A DNA stretch of 64,000 nucleotides, from assembly GCA_033239125.1 (NCBI GenBank), contig BSWB01000004.1, positions 61,689,501-61,753,500 of the forward strand, in the 5' to 3' direction. Position 1 is the stretch's first letter, and every line of letters begins with the position of its first letter. This DNA is from Fagopyrum homotropicum (lineage: Eukaryota > Streptophyta > Magnoliopsida > Caryophyllales > Polygonaceae). The position numbers and the translations under genes are program-made. Shown here in pieces: positions 52,270-63,238 of the stretch. The notes beneath the pieces are model-generated. The model saw only the letters and a program-made list of their open reading frames with translations. It had not been told where the DNA came from and ran no database searches.

Positions 52270-54844
52270 TGTAACACCCCGAATTCTCAGAACTCGGAAC
52301 GTTACTGGTTAGGACCTCACAATGGGTCCCGACCTCAGTTTGACAACAATATTACTAGGATCTTGCAACAAGACACAAATAAGGAAAAAACCGAAATTTA
52401 TGAAATAGTATTTTTAAGGTAATGAATGCAACACGGTCTAACAGGCTATAGTACTTAAACAAGGGAAAAACGAACAACTGTCTTAACAAAAGAAAGAATG
52501 ACAATCAACAACCCCAACCCCCACTCTAAGGAGTACGGAGACCTGGCTGACCACTACTTCCGGATCACTCAGCTGCTGGTCTAACCTGCGGTAAGTCTAA
52601 AAACACAACAACAGAAACCATTAGCTAGTTATCTAAACATTAGAAGAACAATAATGGCACACACACACACACATAAAAGAATAAACACCCATCATGCTTT
52701 CAAACAAGTCCATTTATTATCTTAAGTTAAGTTACTCATTCACGCTAATGATACTTAGTTTGTGACACGAGGGATTCCAAAACCTCGCCTCCGCCCCCGT
52801 GTACCCATCAGGAGTGGATCCGATGCATCTCACCGTGTACTTGTATGGTCTGGGTATAGAGAACCTCCCAGTCTCCTGGCAGAGCTGGGCAGTGATGTCA
52901 CGGCCCGTTATACATACACTTGGGCCTTAAAACATAACAACAACGGTCGTCCTAACAAGTTATTGTTATAACACACATTGCACATACACAACCATTATCA
53001 CCCAACTAATATCCAGAAACCAGCTAAGTAAGTCGCAAGGACTTACCTGAGTCAAATCACACTCTAACAAGTCTCAAACCGGTCCGTACTCGTGGTAACT
53101 CAAACGCCTGTCAAATAAGGCATGTGGATCAAAATCACATCCAGATGTCCAACCTCATGCGAAGGAATTACGGAAAAAGTTCTCTTACAGTAAAAGACCG
53201 TTTTACCCTTAGTGCCGACAATTCTCAAAGTCACCTCTTAACTTCTAAAATTTCTTTTAGAACTTGTTTCCCATAAATTATTTCTCTCTCATAGTTCTTA
53301 TAAGTTATAAGTTAAAACTCGAAACCACTCCTCAAAGAACAACACTCTTCATCCTTCCCCGGTTACTACTCTAATCTTATACATGTATATATACTTACGT
53401 ACATATCCTAACTTTTCCTTCAACTCCTATAATTATGTAACTATTCGGTATACTTAATTTTTATATCATCTTATAATTATATCTCCCATCTCGTACTGAT
53501 ATATATACCTACGTATATAACTATATATATCTTTATATGTATACCTACCTATATGTCCAAAATTCCAAACCATTCATATATATTTATACATTCACGTTTA
53601 TCACTGCAGTACACATATATGTGTACATTTCCATTTCCACACTATATATATTCATACACATACACAAAATAATTAGAGATTCATGACCCTCTTAGATTAC
53701 CCGTACTTAATCATACACTCACTACAATTATACTCCTACATATAATCACATACCCTTATAAATTGTACATCCGATACTACGTGTACTGCTGTCAAAGTAA
53801 CCATATACACAGCCTCCATTCTATTCTCTAATTGTATCTAAACACAAATTCACCTCTACAGCTAAGGTATCTTATTATTATACAAACTTGAAGTCTGTAG
53901 AGTGAAGGGCACGGATGCATCTATATGTCAAGACGGAGGGCTCACCGGTATGACTCGATCGTTGGCTGTAAGGCTCGGGTTCTTGCGTCGTGGTCCGATT
54001 GTACCGGATACCTTGCTAATTGAGAGGGCGGCGCCGATCCGGGGAATTCTGCAGTGGGAGATCCGGTATGCTGTGGGTCTGGACCACGTCAATGTCGATG
54101 CTTCGTCACCACTGATCGGTCCACTGCGGCCTACTAGTCCCCAAGGTTGCTGCTCGTAAACACCGGTCAGACTGAGGTGCTCGAAGGCTGAGAGGGAGGA
54201 AGATGGCTAGGGAAAATAGGGTTGTTACCTGGAATCGGCAGCTTGAGTCACACGAGATGACGGAGGTAGCCGCGTGAGATGACGCCGGAGGGGTTGCTTC
54301 AGTATCGATGCTGGTGGTGAGTCCAAAGGGCGGCGGCGTTGCGGTGGTACTCGAGTCGTTGGGAGTTCTAAAGCCTCATGTTTCTGCCGGAGTAGCGTAC
54401 TGTTTGTACGGGATCTTGAAAGGGTAGATGGGATGCGGCTGAAGTTGTGAGGTAGAGGGATAGCAGCAGATTAGGTTAGCGTTAATTAATTAGGGTTAGG
54501 ATTAGTGGGGTACTGTTGGGCCGGCTGAGAAGATTCTTGGGCCTGATAGTGGGCCAAAACCGGCCTTCTCTCCCGTTAGAACGAGGCTAAGGAACTCGTT
54601 AATCGCCCCGGACCGAAGAATAAATTGCGAAATTATTTATTGTATTAAAATAAGTTATCATTTATTTTAAAGATACGGAATTATTTCCGGTTACATAGTT
54701 TCCTCATTTTATGTGAATTAAGAGCACATAAAATGATAGAAAATAAAACTCGTTTTATTTTATTTATTTATTTATTTAAGATTGACGGATCGGAATCCGG
54801 TTAAATTCAGTATTAAACGGAGTCTAAAATTTTCGGTTATTACA
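52270..54844 (-). mobile_element. Solo LTR, Del/Tekay-like family (2575 bp)
   Basis: Starts TGTAACACCCCGAATTCTC and ends CGGTTATTACA on the plus strand, with perfect CATTT duplications on both sides and no internal region. Its first 130 bp align with the LTR at 44749. Transcriptional orientation is minus by that alignment. The middle contains an AT-rich stretch (53340-53880) with many TATATA and ACATA runs. It interrupts the transposase reading frame, which resumes at 54850. Confidence 0.92.
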
Positions 54845-54849
54845 CATTT
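54845..54849 (+). repeat. Target site duplication CATTT, right of solo LTR
   Basis: Perfect copy of 52265-52269; the MULE reading frame continues into HGYYIWHLKGN directly after. Confidence 0.9.
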
Positions 54850-55812
54850 CATGGATACTATATTTGGCACCTTAAAGGGAATCTCAGAAAGAGGACAAGA
54901 TCCAACAGAATACTACAGTTGTTCATTGATAGAGCCATGAGATGTGAGGAATCTGAGTGCATGGCAATACTTGAACAAATTTATACGGTATGTTATGTAC
55001 ATAATGACTGTCATATTACCCTTATGTATTTAAATTATGCACATTAAGTATTGGATTTTTGTATTATTTATGATAATTTTTCTTCACAGGAGAAGCCAAT
55101 GGTTGGAGCTTTCCTACATGAGATACGGTTGTCAACATGGGCACGTTCATTATCACCGGCAAAACGGTACAATATCATGACCAGTAATAACGCCGAGTGT
55201 GTTAACGCATTGATGAAAAAAGGGAGGGAATATCCAGTTTTAGCGTTGCTTGATGAGATACGACAATTCATTTCACGATGGTTTGCCGAGCGTCGACAAA
55301 GGTCTCAATCTTATGTAGAGGTTTCCACACCGAAAATCGAAGAGATTATCCAGAAAAGGTTCAACGAATCTGGCTGTTACTTTGTGTATGTCTTTGATGC
55401 GGATAGGATGGAGTTTGAAGTGAAAAGGGGTGATGAACATGTAATCGTTTGTTTGCAAAGCAAGACTTGTGAATGCAAGGAGTTTGATGTTGAATAAATA
55501 CCGTGGATACATGTTGTAGTTGCGTCAAAATATCTTGGTATGAGTCATCCGTATCTCATTAGTATGTATTATTCCACTGAAAATCGGAGGAATGCATATT
55601 CGGAGATAATTTATCCTGTACAGAACAAGTCAGAGTGGAATATTCCGACATGCATATCAGAAATTACATGTGATCCTCCAATAAGGCGTAAACGGTGTGG
55701 AAGGTTGCTAAAAGAAAGAATACGAGTCTCGTGGGAACCAAAGAGTAAGAGAAGATGTGGTTGTTGTGGATTTAGTGGACACACGAAGAAAACTTGTCTA
55801 AATCAACCAAAG
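54850..55812 (+). pseudogene. MULE transposase, 3' part with SWIM and zinc knuckle
   Basis: Resumes with YYIWHLKGNLRKRTRS and AMRCEESECMAILEQIYT, followed by an apparent intron (GTATGTTATG to TTCTTCACAG, about 54988-55090). Then KPMVGAFLHEIRLSTWA and YNIMTSNNAECVNALMKKGR, the conserved MuDR block, and a SWIM-type CxCxxF (CECKEF). A TAA at 55495-55497 interrupts the SWIM (VE*IPW; CAA to TAA would explain it), and the His that should follow is in IPWIHVV. The tail ends with a zinc knuckle CGCCGFSGHTKKTC. Broken by a stop and by the solo LTR. Confidence 0.88.
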
Positions 55813-55815
55813 TAG

Positions 55816-56576
55816 ACAATGTGAAACAGTTTTTAATGAATTTTATGATATATGTACGAAGAAGACTTGTCTACATCTACAAATGAATTTTTTGATTTAT
55901 GTACGAACATCATATTCTGCTTGACTGTTTGAGGAAATATATGTACTTTGATATATTATGTGTACTACACATGGCCTATTATCAATATGCCTAAACAGCC
56001 CTATCGCATGCCCTATTATGTACAAAAAAGTACTGCAACTCCTTTCAATATCTTGTATGCACGCCCTCTATGTTATAAAAATATGTTTAATTATTAAGTT
56101 TTCGAGTCATATTGTGTTTGTGTAACGCGTGTTAAAAATTGTACGGTAAATAGTTTTATGTACGATATTGCCTATCAAATGTAGTCCAACTGTACGCTAT
56201 TGTATAAAGATATGTAAAATTATGTACATTATGTTCTTCTTCATGTACATAATTAAATTTGTGTACAACATACTCTTCATCGGAGCGAACTGGGTATGTT
56301 TTATATGCGTTAGTGTATTAAGTTCTTTTATGTACATTTGTGTTTACTTTATTTTGGCGTGCCTTGAGTTTGTTTTTCGACTGGTTTGTATACTTGTGTA
56401 CTAGTGTAACGAATAACGCAATATGACACGCAGTTAGACATTAATACCCTTTTAAGTTTGTTTCTAGTGACGACATAACATGAGAAAACTGTCTATTTCT
56501 AGTCACGACATAACATTAAAAAACTGTCTACCATATTGAATATGTTACACAAGTAACATACTAAAATGTCTTGTGT
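55816..56576. other. AT-rich spacer between convergent MULE genes, rich in TGTAC
   Basis: I find no supported gene. TGTAC occurs roughly every 50-60 bp, often as ATGTACAT or TATGTACGAA. A 78-codon hydrophobic plus-strand frame (56168-56404) is most likely an accident of AT-rich sequence. Confidence 0.55.
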
Positions 56577-58386
56577 TCAAATCTCATCAACCCAATCTGA
56601 CCATCCCCTTGAGAATATAACATGTCGAAGCTTCTCTCTCACCGCTTGCAAACCTTCATTGCTGATACCAGATAAATCAGTTCGCCCCGATGCTAGGTAT
56701 TGAATGTACTTGATAACAAATATTCCGCAGCTACCCCTGAAGTATGCAAACCATATGTACATATAAGTATTTATGTAGCCTTGGTGATATTATGTAATGT
56801 TGTAAATTACTGTTATCGAAGTTACCCGTCAGCATTGGACTTCAGACCAGCTTTTCTGATAACTTTGAATGGCATCTTCAGTTTGTCGCCTAGCTTCGTG
56901 TGCTTGCCATGTAGTCGAATTACTTGAGGAAACATAACTGCCAACGGTTCGAGTAACTGCTGAATTATTTTTTCCTTTATGTACATAACTTGTGGGTCAT
57001 ATACATAAATGGACCAATCTAGTAGGTTGATCTCCAGCGTGATCCAGTGTAAATCCAGAAGGTTAAAGGGGGAATATATCTTGTCAACATCGTACAATGG
57101 CTTCCTAAATATAGTTGGGACATCTCCAGTTATCACCTGAAATATTTTTTCGTTGAAGTTGGGTTTCTTATTCTTCACATCTACATACTTAGCAATTGTG
57201 GTCCTATTGTATGCCCTTGTCCATTCAGTTGAAAGCAGAGCTATCCTTCCAAATCTTTTTGAATCATAAACAATACTTTTGCGAATATGCACCAAGATCC
57301 CATCAATTGCCTGAAATGTGCAATGTTAAATTTTTAGTATGTACATATTTATGTACATAATCGATTAATGTACACAATATTATTGACCACTTACCTTGTC
57401 TTTTATTCAACCACTAGGCTTTAATATATCCTGAATTGCTGCTCTTGTAATTTTCTTGATATATCCCCTTATCGTACATTTACAATCCTTGTTCTTCACC
57501 CAATTATATAGACTTTGACGCTCATTCAAATCCAGAATGCTATTGGTAGGCTCCTTCGGTAGGCTCGCATTTTTTCTGTACGGGGTACGTACATATTTAC
57601 TGTCCTTCTTAAGCCTTAAACCAATCCTGCGTGTTGGTTGCGCTTCCTCGATACCCTGTTTAACAATTTTAATGTGTCATATTTTCATACATATTTTCAC
57701 ACATAACATTGATACATAATATTGTTGTTGTATTACAATTAGTTGACTTACATTATATAATGTCAAATGTCTCCTAAAATCAACATTACATATTACAAAA
57801 TATACATTTATTGTGGTCATACCTCACTGGATCCACCCCCTAATTCTTCGGTCTTTGCATCATCTATTGTCTTCCTTCGCAACATCAGCACATATAGAAG
57901 TCTGCTTGGGAGCATTTGATTGTTTCACTATTTCTCTGATAAGATTCTTGATTTTGTTCTATGTACGCTTACAAGATAAGTAAATCGTTGTGTCAATCTT
58001 GTTGTACAGAGTGCCCAAATCCCTGGAATATGTGGTGAGTTCATCAATCAGTATCTTCTGGTGCTCGATCTTCTCAGCCACGTCTTTCTAATCTCGTTGA
58101 ATGATGTCCAACTTATCCATAAGTTCAGCAACCCACGCTGATTTAGGTGTGTCCATCCTATTATGTACAAAAGAAAGTTAATGATATCAGTAGTGGTTCT
58201 ATATCTATTATGTCTTGGGTATGAAAATGTACACATACCTCGTAGGTTCATTACTTTTAGCTTCACCATTCCTCACTTCTTCAACAATAACCTCATCTAA
58301 TGCCTTTTTTGGTGAAAGTGTGGGGTATGCTTCCACATTTAATTGAGCATTTTTTTTGCTTGTCTTTTGTTTTACTCTTCGATGAA
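56577..58386 (-). pseudogene. ULP1-like C48 cysteine protease, 3' exons
   Basis: The last exon (56577-56736) carries GSCGIFVIKYIQYLASG with the catalytic Cys. The preceding exon (56826-57311) carries the catalytic His in LDLHWITLEI and Asp in SIYVYDPQ. Splicing GG at the donor (GTAACTTC) to G at the acceptor (ATACTTCAG) keeps the frame exactly. The Gln that usually stabilises the oxyanion hole is not evident. Upstream, 57399-57660 encodes a charged region ending in a TGA (57406-57408) where Trp is likely. A coiled-coil-like exon near 58050-58158 carries at least one TAG. Exon 58239-58386 belongs to a duplicated exon family. The family removes SUMO or SUMO-like modifiers; activity of this copy is doubtful. 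Confidence 0.8.
58239..58386 (-). other. Duplicated exon of the ULP1-like gene, copy nearest the protease
   Basis: 148 bp between an acceptor (TGTACACAG) and a donor (GAG then GTATGTG). It encodes TLSPKKALDEVIVEE and NGEAKSNEPTR, which match exon 63770-63916 (APSPKK, GEAKDYEQTR). Confidence 0.72.
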
Positions 58387-58389
58387 CTG

Positions 58390-58397
58390 TGTACATA
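58390..58397 (+). repeat. Left target duplication of hAT-like element (TGTACATA)
   Basis: TGTACATA here against TGCACATA at 63243-63250, seven of eight bases identical, as expected for an aged 8-bp hAT duplication. Confidence 0.72.
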
Positions 58398-58587
58398 TAG
58401 AGCTGTCAAAAGTTGACCCGACCCATGAAACCGACCCGACAAACCCGAACCCAAACCTGACCTAGCCCCGAAAATTTTTAAAAAAAGAAAATACCCGGAA
58501 CCGACTAACTTGATATTGATTTAACCCGAAATAATAAATAACTCGAATGGTCGAACCCGAAAATGACCCGGATCCGATAAAACCCGA

Positions 58588-58735
58588 GTAGAATAACCCG
58601 GTAACGACCCAACAATCTGAAGTAACCCGACCCAAAATGATCCAATAGCCCGAAGTAACCCGACCCAAAATGACCCGATAGGCCGAAGTAACCCGACACG
58701 AAATGACCCGATAGCCCAAAGTAACTCGGATATCC
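58588..58735. repeat. 33-bp tandem repeat
   Basis: AGTAACCCGACCCAAAATGA followed by CCCGATAGCCCGA recurs with starts at 58621, 58654, 58687 and 58720, plus partial units. Within the CCCGACCC-rich left arm of the hAT-like element. Confidence 0.85.
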
Positions 58736-59480
58736 ATTTACAAGAATGCGGATATCCATCTAAATTTTACAATTTTATTTTTTTCCACTTATATTTTATC
58801 ATACATATTAAATACTATAAGTTTATATCAAGTCGTTTAATTCTTATTCTTATAACTCGGATATCCATTTACAAGAACGCGGATATCCATCTAAATTTTA
58901 CAAATTTATTTTTTTAACTTATGTTTTATTATACATATTATATACTATAAGTATATATCGAGTGGTTTTAATTCTTATTCTTATAACTGGGATATCCATT
59001 TACAAGAACGTGGATATCCATCTAAATTTTACAAATTCACTTTTTTTGAACTTATGTTTTATTATACATATTAAATACTATAAGTTTGTATCGAGTCATT
59101 TTAATTCTTATCCTTATAACTCGGATATCCATTAACAAGAACGCGGATATCCATCTAAATTTTATAATTTTTTTTCCACTTATGTTTTATCATACATATT
59201 AAATACTATAAGTTTATATCGAGTTGTTTTAATTCTTATTCTTATAACTCGGATATTCATTTACAAGAACGCGGATATCCATCTAAATTTTACAAATTTA
59301 TTTTTTTAACTTATGTTTCATTATACATATTAAATACTATAAGTTTATATTGAGTCGTTTTAATTCTTATTCTTATAACTCGGATATCCATTTACAAGAA
59401 CTCGGATATCTTTTTAAATTTTACAAATAAATTTTCTTTAAGTTATGTTTTATTATACATATTAAATACTTATTCTTATA
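58723..59480. repeat. About 130-bp tandem repeat, six units
   Basis: Units start AACTCGGATATCCATTTACA at 58723, 58854, 58984, 59118, 59246 and 59377 (periods 128-134), then decay at 59480. Each unit contains two GGATATCC palindromes and an AT-rich tail with TATTAAATACTATAAG. Confidence 0.9.
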
Positions 59481-60980
59481 ACTAGTTCTTGTTAAATATA
59501 AGACATGTATAATGTATTGGAGTATCAATGATTCAATTATTAAAGATAAGCTTATCATTAATATAAAGAACGATGATTATGAATTTATGATAATGATAAT
59601 TGTAATGATCACTCGTGTTAAATATCTCCCGGTTTTAAGATTCAGATATCCATTCCGATCCGTATTTGGTCGGATATCCGGCATTTTTCTCAGGATCGGA
59701 TTGGATAATTATCCGGATGTTCGGTTGATCCGTCTGATCTAGAATCCAAAATATAGTATGCAAAAATGATTTGGTTTGATCGGATCGGATTATTATCCAC
59801 GGATATCCGTATGATCCGAATGACTTTGGTTTGACCCGATCGATCCGGATTTCCTCTTGATCTGAATATGTAAAAATGATTTATCCGGATCCGGATATCC
59901 GATTGATACGAACATCCTCTTGATTTGAATATCCGTTTGATCCGAATATGTATTTGCTACTTTGTTTATCACAGAATGTAATGAAAAAACAATTAATAGG
60001 CACAAAACAAAATCAAAGTAAAAAAGATAATCATATAGAAGATAAAAAAAATAGAATATTAAAGTACGTTATAATAAGGAAAGAAAAATAAGGTTTTAAA
60101 AATAGATATCTATATCTTTACATATTATAACTATATTTGAAATCGAGAGTACGAGACTAACTTATAATTAAAGATTATTATAGACATTTGTTCATTTAAA
60201 TGAGACCAATTTCTATTAAAAGATTATCATTAAGACCAAATTATAATCATATTTAAAGAATCTTATTTTCAAATCAGACCTACTTATAATAAAAGATTAT
60301 TATGAACTTATGAAGTAACCAATGATGCATAAATTATTATATTGTAACAAATTAACATTATTAATTCACTATTTTTCCCAACTCAAATATTTTCCCATTA
60401 AATACATATATTTTTAAATATAAATATTAGTACATACAATTTTGATTTATCGCATAAAACAAAACGGGCACTCGGATGTCTAAGACGATCCGATGAGGCG
60501 ATGAATCCAATGATCCACGGATATTTGGATATCCGATTATCCATGGATATCAGGTGATCCACTGATCCGTGAGTATTTGGATAATCAGGAATATTCGGAT
60601 ATCCGGGATTATTCAGATATCCGTGGATTCTTCGGATATCCGTGGACATTCGGATGCCTAAAATCCCGATCCGTATCCGATCCGGTGATCCAGGGAAATC
60701 TCCTGTGTCGGATTCGGACCGGATCAAAACGGGTACTAAAATATCGGGGGTTCTCGGATCGAGTCAACGGATTTTTTGGATCAGATTGGCGGATCAAATT
60801 GGGTTTGCCACCCATACTAATCATATTGGATAATAATTATCCGATCAAACTAAAATCATCTGCGGATGCCATATTTTATCACACCAAAATATTCACATAA
60901 CTAGGTAATTTGGATTTAACTCGAGAAATTGCACCATCCAAAACCGACATGAATTAAGATGTTAGGAAATCATATCATCT
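59481..60980. repeat. GGATATCC/GGATCCGG-rich core of the hAT-like element
   Basis: Two blocks (59640-59960 and 60530-60850) are dense in GGATATCC, GATCCGGAT and ATTCGGATATCC, separated by AT-rich sequence (59960-60470). Short frames here are translations of the repeat. No gene is supported. Confidence 0.7.
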
Positions 60981-60984
60981 TTGA

Positions 60985-61475
60985 CCCAACTGAACTTGAC
61001 CCGCCTTAATTGGCACCTCTCGAAACATTAACAAACAAACATAATCCGGACCGTAGTGACCCGAGAACCAACTAAACCGATTTGTGCTTGCCCAAGAACC
61101 AAGTCTACCCGATAACCCGTTCCAACCTGAACAACTAGTACCCGACCCAAATTGACCAGATCCGAAACAACCCACTGACAAAAACAAACCTATTTATACC
61201 CGACACGATTCCAACCCGACCTCGTTTGACCCGAACCAATCTCGACCCGCCGACCCATTTGAACCGACCCAAATTAGACCCGCCAACCCCGTTTGACACC
61301 ACGAAAAAAACTGATGCTACCCGATAACCCGTGTTAACCCGAACATTTGGTACCCGAACCAAACCGAACTGACCCGAAACAAACCGTTTAAAAATCGAGC
61401 TTACTTTTTACCCAACCCAATTCCAACCCAAGCTTGTTATAACCCGATCCGAACCCGACCCGTCAGCCTCGTTTG
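60985..61475. repeat. CCCGACCC/AACCCG-rich right arm of the hAT-like element
   Basis: Irregular repeats of AACCCGACC, CCCGAACC and GACCCG run to the right terminal repeat, similar in composition to the left arm at 58420-58730. Confidence 0.7.
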
Positions 61476-61480
61476 ACAAC
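61476..61480 (+). repeat. Target site duplication ACAAC, left of solo Athila-type LTR
   Basis: ACAAC lies inside the right terminal repeat of the hAT-like element and directly before the LTR start TGTTTGCTCC; perfect partner at 63234-63238. Confidence 0.88.
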
Positions 61481-61812
61481 TGTTTGCTCCAAAAGGTGTG
61501 TGCAAGCTTTAATATTTGTACCAAGAATAATTGCAAATAAGCGAACCCGCATTGTACAGATCGATTGTAATAAAAGCAAGAATTCCAAGGTCGAACACAA
61601 GGACTATGCTGAAACAAAGATCGGTAATTTAGGTGTCAATAACAAACATGCAACAAAGCAAAGCTATCAAAGATGATGTAATAATCAAGTAAAGGGAATG
61701 CGGATTCTAGAGATTAAAGCATCCAGTTGTGGTTCCGACTCAAGATCTCGAAAGATAATGTGGACAAAGATGAGGTTTGCAAAGGGAAGTTGTTTCTAAG
61801 GTGAGAATAGAT

Positions 61813-62071
61813 CACCGGGTAAGTCTCACTACTCACTATCCCAAACCAAAGATCCTCTCACCGGGTAAGTCTCAAGGTACTAAGGAAAGGAACTATAATC
61901 TCAAACCAACACACCACCCAAGGGGATAGAATCAAATTTTACCGGGTAAGTCTCATGCTAACTCTCAAAGATGGGATGAAAGCACACTCAAATCCCAATA
62001 AAGGATAAACCTTTATTACCTACACTCATGATCTTGGGTATACAAACAAAGGAATCACCGGGTAAATCTCA
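61813..62071. repeat. Four copies of CACCGGGTAAGTCTCA in the solo LTR
   Basis: Starts at 61813, 61859, about 61940 and 62056; the last has AAATCTCA. Not seen in the array LTRs, which at a similar place carry two copies of GGTTGTTGAGGCTTCA (LTR1, about 4763 and 4889). Confidence 0.85.
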
Positions 62072-62650
62072 TCCTAGGCTTGCATTGAACCAGGAAAGGT
62101 ATAACAAGGATAGGATTTGGCAAACTGGAACCTCAACTCAGATAAGGATCAGGAAAGGGCTCGCCTCACTCAGTTCATGTACCATCTTGGTCGAGATGCT
62201 CCATGACTGATCGAGGTGTTCGTCGGTTAAGGTAAAGGCCCGAGCTTTCAGGGTCCACTGGGGTAAAGGCTCATTCTTTCCTCGTCTTCCCCACAACTTT
62301 CGGCCAATCACCCTAGAACCGCATAAAGAACTTAGCCAAATATCATCATGATAACAATAATAAAATATATAAGAAAGGAATTATTATTCAAACAAGAAAA
62401 CTTAACACAAAGGTCTCAATAACTCAATCAAACAATCAAACAAACAAACAAATTGCGTTCCTCAAACACAATTAAAAAAGACAATAATCAAATCAAACTA
62501 AGAAAATCTAACAACTTCCTTCAAAGCCAACTTCAAACTAGCTTCCTTCCTTCCTTGATCTTCAACCTTCAACCTTCCTTCCAACTCTGGAGAACTCTGC
62601 TCCTTGATCCGGATATTCCGAGATAATTTAACTTTTAGAAATCAACCTCT

Positions 62651-62658
62651 TTATATAA
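62651..62658 (-). promoter_or_regulatory. TATA box of the solo Athila-type LTR
   Basis: TTATATAA on the minus strand, at nearly the same distance from the LTR 5' end as the TATA box of LTR1. Confidence 0.55.
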
Positions 62659-62849
62659 GAGAATCACCTTCCTAAGATAAGATATCCTTAAAGGCAAATT
62701 CCTTCTTAAAAATATCTTCCAATCTTCCAAAATATATCAGCCAAAAAAGATATGCTTCCTTCCAAAAATCCATCCTAAAATATGTGATATTCACTTTCAA
62801 AAAATAGAAGATCTCAGCCAAAAATAAAGATCTCGTGGCCGTTATAATA

Positions 62850-62930
62850 TTCACCTCGGTCCAGCATGTCCTGAAGATCACCTCGGCCGAGGTGGCATTG
62901 TAGCCAACCGAGGTGAATCTCAATTAAGCG
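62850..62930. repeat. Palindrome cluster CACCTCGGCCGAGGTG in the solo LTR
   Basis: Perfect 16-bp palindrome at 62879-62894 with half-sites CACCTCGGT (62852) and ACCGAGGTG (about 62917). The centre is about 346 bp from the LTR 5' end, as is the CCACGGCCGTGG site of LTR1 (about 349 bp). A second, weaker cluster (GGTCGAGATG, GATCGAGGTG) lies at about 62190-62225, where LTR1 has its other palindrome. Confidence 0.85.
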
Positions 62931-63233
62931 TCAATCTCTCCAATCTGGTCCAAAATCAATTTTCTATCTCATTTCCATGGTTCCTGAGCCTTTCTTATGG
63001 CTCCTCAATGCTCCAGAATGTAGCTCCAATGACTCCTTAGCTTCCTTAGTTCCATTTTGTTCCAAAACGTGCCATTTTCCCTACAATTACAACGAAACTA
63101 GGTGTAGACCTCGATTCTCGCAAATGTAGACAAAACAACATAATGATAAAAGAATATACATCGATACATGCAGATTTATGAAGATAAAACGTCTAAACCA
63201 ATCCCAAAATATAGACAATAATACATGCTATCA

Positions 63234-63238
63234 ACAAC
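63234..63238 (+). repeat. Target site duplication ACAAC, right of solo Athila-type LTR
   Basis: Perfect partner of 61476-61480, followed by TCTA, the last four bases of the split terminal repeat. Confidence 0.88.

Larger units (their letters stand above)
61481..63233 (-). mobile_element. Solo LTR of an Athila-type element (1753 bp)
   Basis: The minus strand starts TGATAGCATG and the plus strand starts TGTTTGCTCC, with ACAAC on both sides. It is related to, but distinct from, the array LTRs: near its left end it shares GCGAACCCGC, GTACAGATCGAT and AGCAAGAATTCCA with LTR1. A TATA box (TTATATAA, about 62651-62658) sits 578 bp from its 5' end, against 551 bp in LTR1. It carries a different palindrome family (see 62850-62930). 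Confidence 0.9.

Noticed and set aside
56168..56404. Hydrophobic 78-codon plus-strand frame suggesting a small membrane protein
   Set aside because: It lies in AT-rich, TGTAC-rich spacer with no homologous context; hydrophobicity follows from T-rich codons.
58462..58759. Minus-strand frames with GYxVISGRVTSGY repeats resembling a repeat protein
   Set aside because: They translate the 33-bp CCCGACCC repeat in the arm of a non-autonomous element.
61475..61482. Target duplication CAACT for the solo LTR
   Set aside because: It would leave LTR ends without TG...CA; ACAAC gives TG...CA ends and rebuilds the split terminal repeat.
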